Shown in pieces: positions 49,542 to 53,475 of a DNA stretch of 53,475 nt. Both the position numbers and the translations under genes were made by a program. The stretch is from CAYOKT01 sp964404605. Lineage in GTDB: Bacteria > Electryoneota > Electryoneia > Electryoneales > Electryoneaceae. A model generated the notes under the pieces. The model was given only the letters and a program-made list of their open reading frames with translations, searched no databases and was not told the DNA's origin. The first letter of the stretch is position 1. The number at the start of each line of letters is the position of its first letter. The stretch spans positions 1-53,475 of the forward strand of contig CAYOKT010000008.1 in NCBI GenBank assembly GCA_964404605.1, in the 5' to 3' direction.

Positions 49542-50717
49542 ATGAAACGTGTCGTTCTGCTGTTCTCAGCCGCCTCACTGCTGGTCCTCTCCCTCTCGGG
49601 AGCGGCGAAAGCGATGCCGGCGTTCGCCCGCCAGTACGAGCTCTCCTGCACCACCTGTCACGCACCGTTCCCGAAGCTGAATGACTTCGGGGATGAGTTC
49701 GCCGCCAACGGGTTCACCCTGTCTGGCGAGGAAGCCTCCCGGTACTACCGGAAAACCGGCGACCCGAACCTCGACCTGATCCGGGATCTTCCCCTCGCCA
49801 TCCGCTTCGAGGGGTTCGGGGTGTTCGAGAGCGAAACCGGGCGGGGGGCGGATGTCCGCGCCCCCTGGGGGATCAAGGTCCTGTCCGGGGGTGCGCTGAC
49901 AAAGGACGTCGCCTACTACTTCTATTTTTTCCTGGACGAACGGGGCGAGGTTGCGGGGCTGGAGGACGCCTACCTGATGTTCAACGACCTCTTCGGCCCG
50001 GACCTGGACCTCTACATCGGCCAGTTCCAGGTCTCCGACCCCCTGTTCAAACGGGAGTTGCGGCTCACCTTCCAGGATTACCAGGTCTACCGCACCCGTC
50101 CTTCCGACGCCGTGCCCGGCGCTTCGCGAGTGAACCTGACCTATGACCGGGGGGTGATGCTGACCTGGGGCCTCCAGACCGGCACCACGCTCACCCTCGA
50201 GGTGCTGAACGGTTCCGGGATCGGCGAGGCGAACGCCGACCGGACCTACGACAGCGACGCGTTCAAGAACCTCGCGGGGCACGTCTCGCAGGACGTGGGA
50301 GACCGGCTGAACATCGGCGCGTTCGGCTACTGGGGACAGGAGAACGACACGAACACGGACGAGATCAGCGTGTTCGGGCCGAACCTGACCCTCGACCTGT
50401 GGAAGCTGGAGCTGAACCTGCAATACCTGGTGCGACGCGACAGCGATCCGACCTTCCTCGCGGACCCCGTGCAGGACGTGGAGACCCGCGGCGGGTTCGC
50501 CGAACTGATCTTCTCACCGAGCGGCGAGAGCAGCCGCTGGTACGGCGTGGCGCTGTACAACCGTGTCGAGTCCGATCTCGAACCCCTCGACCACGAGACA
50601 GTCACCGGCCACCTGGGCTACCTGCTGCGGACCAACATCCGTTTCGGGGTCGAGGGAACCTACGACCTGCACGACAAGGAGTACCGGGCGAGCCTCGGTT
50701 TCGTCACCGCGTTCTGA
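49542..50717 (+). CDS. Fused monohaem cytochrome-porin (Cyc2-like outer-membrane cytochrome)
   Basis: 391 residues. After a signal peptide (1-24) the mature protein begins AMPAFARQYELSCTTCHAPFPKLNDFGDEFAANGFTL, with one CxxCH haem site (36-40). The remaining 330 residues are alternating amphipathic strands ending in a terminal Phe (LGFVTAF), as in an outer-membrane porin. The layout and the MPAFARQ...CxxCH...P.L..FG..F...G.T pattern match the Cyc2 family of iron oxidases and its relatives, although sequence alone does not prove Fe(II) oxidation. A GGAG-type site is near the ATG at 49542. It is divergent from a metal importer. Confidence 0.85.
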   Translation: MKRVVLLFSAASLLVLSLSGAAKAMPAFARQYELSCTTCHAPFPKLNDFGDEFAANGFTLSGEEASRYYRKTGDPNLDLIRDLPLAIRFEGFGVFESETGRGADVRAPWGIKVLSGGALTKDVAYYFYFFLDERGEVAGLEDAYLMFNDLFGPDLDLYIGQFQVSDPLFKRELRLTFQDYQVYRTRPSDAVPGASRVNLTYDRGVMLTWGLQTGTTLTLEVLNGSGIGEANADRTYDSDAFKNLAGHVSQDVGDRLNIGAFGYWGQENDTNTDEISVFGPNLTLDLWKLELNLQYLVRRDSDPTFLADPVQDVETRGGFAELIFSPSGESSRWYGVALYNRVESDLEPLDHETVTGHLGYLLRTNIRFGVEGTYDLHDKEYRASLGFVTAF

Positions 50718-50963
50718 CCGGGGAAGGGGTGAAAGGCGGAGAGGTGCGGGCGGGCGGTCCCCGGGACTTGTCCGCCCGCCGCAGCGGGTAAATCGCTCCC
50801 GGGATGCAGTCTGGCGGAGAGGCGCAACCCGATGTGAAACCCGGGACTGCCCGGCTTCGCGATGCTGCGCCGCGGCGAAAAGTCCCGGGCCACCCTCCGC
50901 TCCCGGGCGACCCGGCTACGCCAAAGGCTGCGGCGTGGTGGGCGCTCCCGGGCGACCCGCCTG
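50718..50963. repeat. Type A and type D repeat cluster
   Basis: Type A copy (50831-50896: GTGAAACCCGGGACTGCCCGG ... AGTCCCGGGCCACC) followed by type-D-like sequence (50900-50965: GCTCCCGGGCGACCCGGCT, ACGCC, GGGCGCTCCCGGGCGACCC). No gene fits here. Confidence 0.55.
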
Positions 50964-52060
50964 TCATCCCATCTCCGGCGGGACGGTGGCGACGGCGGGC
51001 CCTTCGTCCTCCCCCCCGCTGGGCNNNNNNNNNNNNNNNNNNNNNNNNNNNNNNNNNNNNNNNNNNNNNNNNNNNNNNNNNNNNNNNNNNNNNNNNNNNN
51101 NNNNNNNNNNNNNNNNNNNNNNNNCATCTCCGGCGGGACGGTGGCGACGGCGGGCCCTTCGTCCTCCCCCCCGCTGGGCGGCTTCAGGAAGACGAGCAGC
51201 ACGGCGAGGATCATCAGCGGCGAGCCGAGGAGCAGCCCGCGCGACGGCGACTCGGCCAGCAGCGCAAAGGCCAGCAGGCTCGCGCCGATCGGCTCGCCGA
51301 CGAGGGCGATGTTCACCGGCAGCGCGGGCAGGTAGCGCAGGGACCAGTTGAACAGGCTGTGTCCGATCACCGTGGGGATCAGCGCCAGCGCGACCAGGCT
51401 GGCCCAGGTCTTCAGCGTGAACGGTCCGAACGGCTGGCCGGTGGCGACACAGAGGAGGAACAGCCCGACCGTCGCCGTGCCATACACCGGCGGCAGGTAC
51501 CGGTGCAGGGGGACCCCGGCGCCCCGGCCCGCGCGGTCGGGGCGCGCGATGCGGGCGATGTAGAGGTACCCGGAGGTCCCCACCGCGCCCAGCAGGGCGA
51601 GGATGTCCCCGAAGAGGTAGCCCCGCCCCAACCGGAGGTCGCCGCCGAAGATGAGCAGCGCCCCGGCGATCATCGAGGCGATGGCGAGCAGGTTCCAGGC
51701 GTTCATCCGTTCGCGCAGGAAGAGGTGGGCGGCGAGGGCGACAAGGATCGGCTGGGCGAGGATGAGGAACACGGCGGAGGCGACCGTCGTGTAGTTCAGG
51801 GAAGTGATCCAGGTGGCGAAGTGAAAGCAGAGGAACCCGCCGGCGAGGAGCATCAGGCGCACCTGGCGCGGGGTCGACTTCGCCGGCCTCTCCCCTTTCG
51901 GCTTCAGGAAATAGAATGGCAGCCAGACCAGGGTTGTGAAGAACATCCGGTAGAACGCGATGGTGAAGGGGGGCGCCTCGCTCGCCCAACGGATGAAGAT
52001 CGAGGCCCAGGCATAGGTGAGGACCGCGAGAATGGGCGCGAGAATCGCATACCGCTTCAC
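50964..52060 (-). CDS. EamA/DMT-superfamily transporter (interrupted by assembly gap)
   Basis: Ten-helix drug/metabolite transporter with two EamA repeats (IFIRWASEAPPFTIAFYRMFF ... LNYTTVASAVFLILAQPILVALAAHLFLRERM; second repeat ending PVNIALVGEPIGASLLAFALL). GTG at 52060 follows GGAG and opens MKRYAILAPILAVLTYAWAS. A 100-N gap (51025-51124) lies near the C-terminus, with the same 55 bp on each side. Removing 155 nt joins the frames and gives about 313 residues ending PSGGEDEGPAVATVPPEMG. The substrate is unknown. Divergent from the redoxin gene. Confidence 0.85.
50970..51179. other. Scaffold gap of 100 N with flanking 55-bp duplication
   Basis: 51025-51124 are N. 50970-51024 equals 51125-51179 over 55 bp. 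Same signature and size as the first gap; probably an unmerged contig overlap. Confidence 0.9.
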
Positions 52061-52126
52061 TGACGCAACTCCCCCGACGGATGAACCGACCGCACCGCCG
52101 CCGCCCGGCGGCGCCCCCTGCATGAC

Positions 52127-52151
52127 CTGCGGGAGAATGTGGCTCCCGCAG
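52127..52151. promoter_or_regulatory. Inverted repeat between the DMT transporter and redoxin genes
   Basis: CTGCGGGAG / CTCCCGCAG, 9-bp perfect arms with a 7-nt spacer, lies 67 bp before the DMT start and 160 bp before the redoxin start. A possible shared operator in this 250-bp divergent region. Confidence 0.35.
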
Positions 52152-52311
52152 CCGATGGGCACAATGGACAACCCGTGACCATCGTGGGAAAATACGAAGT
52201 TTACATCCCGGGCCGCCTCGGAGAGAATTTCGCCCTCTTCCCTGCCGCAGGGGAACGGGGCCGGGAGATGTTCGTACACTACTTGCAGTGGGGAAAAGGG
52301 GAGAAATCACG

Positions 52312-52917
52312 ATGAAACGACACCTGTTGAGATCGGGTTTGATCATCGCCCTGTTGGCTGCGTTCGCCGGCGGAGCCTTCGCCATCGGGCTGGGCGACCC
52401 GATGCCGATGACGGACGTGCAAATGAAAAACGTCGACGGCGGCATGGTCTCCATCGGGGACGTGCGCGGCGAGGCGGGCACGCTGGTCATCTTCACCTGC
52501 AACTCCTGCCCGTATGTAAAAGCGTGGGAGGAGCGCATCGCGGAGTTGGGCAACACGTACCAGGCCAAGGGGATCGGCGTCATCGCGATCAACTCGAACG
52601 ACCCGGAGGTGGTGGCGGCGGACGGCTTCGATGAGATGGTTGCGCGCGCGAAAACGCTGGGGCTGGAGTTCCCTTACGTCGTCGACGGCACCTCCGATGT
52701 CGCCCGCGCCTACGGTGCGACGAAGACGCCGGAGGTTTTCCTCTTCGACGCAGAGGGCAGGCTGGCCTATCACGGCGCCGTGGACGACAACGTCAAGGAC
52801 CCGGAAGCGGTGGAGCATACCTATCTCAAGGACGCCTTGGAGGCGCTCCTCGCGGGCGGGGCGGTCACCGAGGCGGAGACGAAAGCCCTCGGGTGCAGCA
52901 TCAAGTTCCGGAGTTAG
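52312..52917 (+). CDS. Secreted thioredoxin-family redoxin (AhpC/TSA type)
   Basis: 201 residues with a signal peptide (LLRSGLIIALLAAFAGGAFA). The redoxin fold has LVIFTCNSCPYVKAWEERI (CxxC, about C63 and C66), VIAINSNDPEVV, ARAKTLGLEFPYVVDGTSDVARAYGATKTPEVFLFDAEGRLAYHGAVDDN (cis-Pro and the typical redoxin end). Such periplasmic 'thioredoxin family' proteins act on thiols or peroxides; the exact substrate is unknown. A GGGGAG precedes ATG 52312. A single gene. Confidence 0.87.
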   Translation: MKRHLLRSGLIIALLAAFAGGAFAIGLGDPMPMTDVQMKNVDGGMVSIGDVRGEAGTLVIFTCNSCPYVKAWEERIAELGNTYQAKGIGVIAINSNDPEVVAADGFDEMVARAKTLGLEFPYVVDGTSDVARAYGATKTPEVFLFDAEGRLAYHGAVDDNVKDPEAVEHTYLKDALEALLAGGAVTEAETKALGCSIKFRS

Positions 52918-52982
52918 ATGGACGCGCGGGATCGCGGGATGTTGAACGGAATGGCTCGCATGCAGTGGATAAATTACGTTTT

Positions 52983-53009
52983 AGATTCTTCACTGCGTTC
53001 AGAATGACA
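52983..53009 (-). repeat. Partial MITE-like element
   Basis: On the minus strand it reads TGTCATTCTGAACGCAGTGA then AGAATCT, matching the 5' end of the 116-bp elements at 39432 and 43393. The rest of the element is absent. Confidence 0.5.
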
Positions 53010-53058
53010 GTTTATGCCTTATGTAGAATGTTATATGTGTTATTCTAAACAAAGTAGC

Positions 53059-53083
53059 GTAGCCCGGGGTCGCTGACCCCGGG
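53059..53083 (+). repeat. REP hairpin with GTAG foot (left of RAYT)
   Basis: GTAG (53059-53062) directly followed by arms CCCGGGGTC / GACCCCGGG with a GCT centre (53063-53083). The hairpin right of the transposase (53455-53475) is its exact inverse, with AGC as centre. Confidence 0.75.
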
Positions 53084-53135
53084 GATTATTCCTACTTTCC
53101 CTGTGTTGACCGCGACAGGATTTGGACACTCGCTC

Positions 53136-53420
53136 ATGGTTCGCCACCGCCGCTCCCTCGCAGACAACCAGGACGACGAATTCTTCCTCACGCTGGTCAT
53201 GCGGAATCGAGCCGACATTTTCACCTTAAAAGACCCATACGCCGTTCTCCTGCATGCATGGAAAACAGCGCTCGATAGGGCCCGGGGTGCAATCATCGCC
53301 TGGGTTTTTCTGCCCGACCACCATCACATCCTATTCCGCATGGGAAACCATCCCTATGCCAGGACCGCAGGTATCGTAAAAGTGGGGTCCCGGCAGGGAG
53401 GATTCCGGGGAACCCTATAA
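53136..53420 (+). pseudogene. REP-associated tyrosine transposase (RAYT, Y1 family), truncated
   Basis: About 94 residues. HRRSLADNQDDEFFLTLVM and IAWVFLPDHHHILF match the N-terminal half of IS200-like RAYT proteins, including the HUH metal motif (H-x-H in PDHHHILF). Family members continue for another 60-100 residues with the catalytic Tyr; here the frame runs into palindromic sequence (GSRQGGFRGTL) and stops at 53420. The gene is therefore probably inactivated by repeat insertion, or the remainder has been lost. REP hairpins in inverted orientation flank it, the usual RAYT arrangement. Confidence 0.75.
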
Positions 53421-53426
53421 CGATTT

Positions 53427-53475
53427 CCCGGCGACACGTCGCCGGAAGAGGATTCCCGGGGTCAGCGACCCCGGG
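53427..53475 (+). repeat. BIME-like pair of hairpins (right of RAYT)
   Basis: CCGGCGAC-AC-GTCGCCGG (53428-53445), spacer ending GATT, then arms CCCGGGGTC / GACCCCGGG with an AGC centre (53455-53475). The same two-hairpin unit is at 39668-39720. It runs to the window end, so the expected CTAC foot would lie just outside. Confidence 0.7.

Noticed and set aside
1..53475. CRISPR array or prophage
   Set aside because: No regularly spaced repeats with unique spacers, and no phage structural or integrase genes were seen. The repeats found are dispersed hairpins.

Overview
The window is GC-rich bacterial chromosome from a Gram-negative, probably uncultivated organism. Lipopolysaccharide genes (kdsC, lptC, lptA, lptB), two predicted outer-membrane barrels, and a large secreted subtilase ending in a 'PYPNPFN'-type C-terminal sorting domain point to the FCB superphylum or a relative (Krumholzibacteriota, Eisenbacteria or Latescibacteria-like). 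The lineage is inferred from these features only. Two runs of exactly 100 N are each flanked by identical 55-bp direct repeats, which looks like unmerged overlap in a metagenome or draft assembly. Collapsing either gap restores an intact gene.

Layout. 11-9065: haem/sirohaem genes (hemC, a sirohaem synthase N-domain protein), a citryl-CoA lyase/citrate synthase-like gene, the operon kdsC-lptC-lptA-lptB-rpoN (minus strand), then a divergent ClpX-like ATPase lacking the zinc finger. 9129-19679 (minus): subtilase, TlpA-like thioredoxin, outer-membrane barrel, selA, nfeD, comEC, tightly coupled through several 4-bp ATGA/GTGA overlaps. 19680-21419: tRNA-Arg(ACG) with its own promoter and terminator, and a hicB-hicA toxin-antitoxin pair.

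21420-35273 (minus) is a roughly 14-kb nitrous-oxide respiration island. In transcription order it holds two Rrf2 regulators (one with an Fe-S-type cysteine motif, one without cysteines), a GltD-like flavin/Fe-S oxidoreductase, Rieske protein, fused cytochrome b, a pentahaem cytochrome c, a Sec-type (clade II) nosZ with a lipobox, a four-helix membrane protein, a lipoprotein, nosD, nosF, nosL and nosY. The likely logic is quinol (and perhaps NAD(P)H) electrons passing through the Rieske/b/c complex to NosZ, with NosDFYL supplying copper-centre maturation.

35434-39165: a small charged ORF and a tricorn-type protease. 39863-43216 (plus): a compact lipid module of a CdsA-like protein, a PlsC acyltransferase fused to a thymidylate-kinase-like P-loop domain, and a diacylglycerol-kinase-like protein with a GGSGT loop. 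This is my best candidate for an undescribed system. 43892-44950: an endonuclease/exonuclease/phosphatase-family membrane protein. 44966-49120 (minus): a Mn/Fe/Zn ABC transporter whose two permeases carry C-terminal winged-helix-like domains. Divergent from it is a fused monohaem cytochrome-porin (49542-50717) with a Cyc2-like N-terminus. A DtxR/MntR-like palindrome overlaps the predicted transporter promoter. 50964-53475: a DMT transporter, a redoxin and a truncated REP-associated (RAYT/Y1) transposase between inverted REP hairpins.

Most long intergenic gaps are filled with interspersed palindromic repeats: GTAG-footed REP hairpins, BIME-like pairs, and a 116-bp MITE-like element. These probably belong to the RAYT/REP system.
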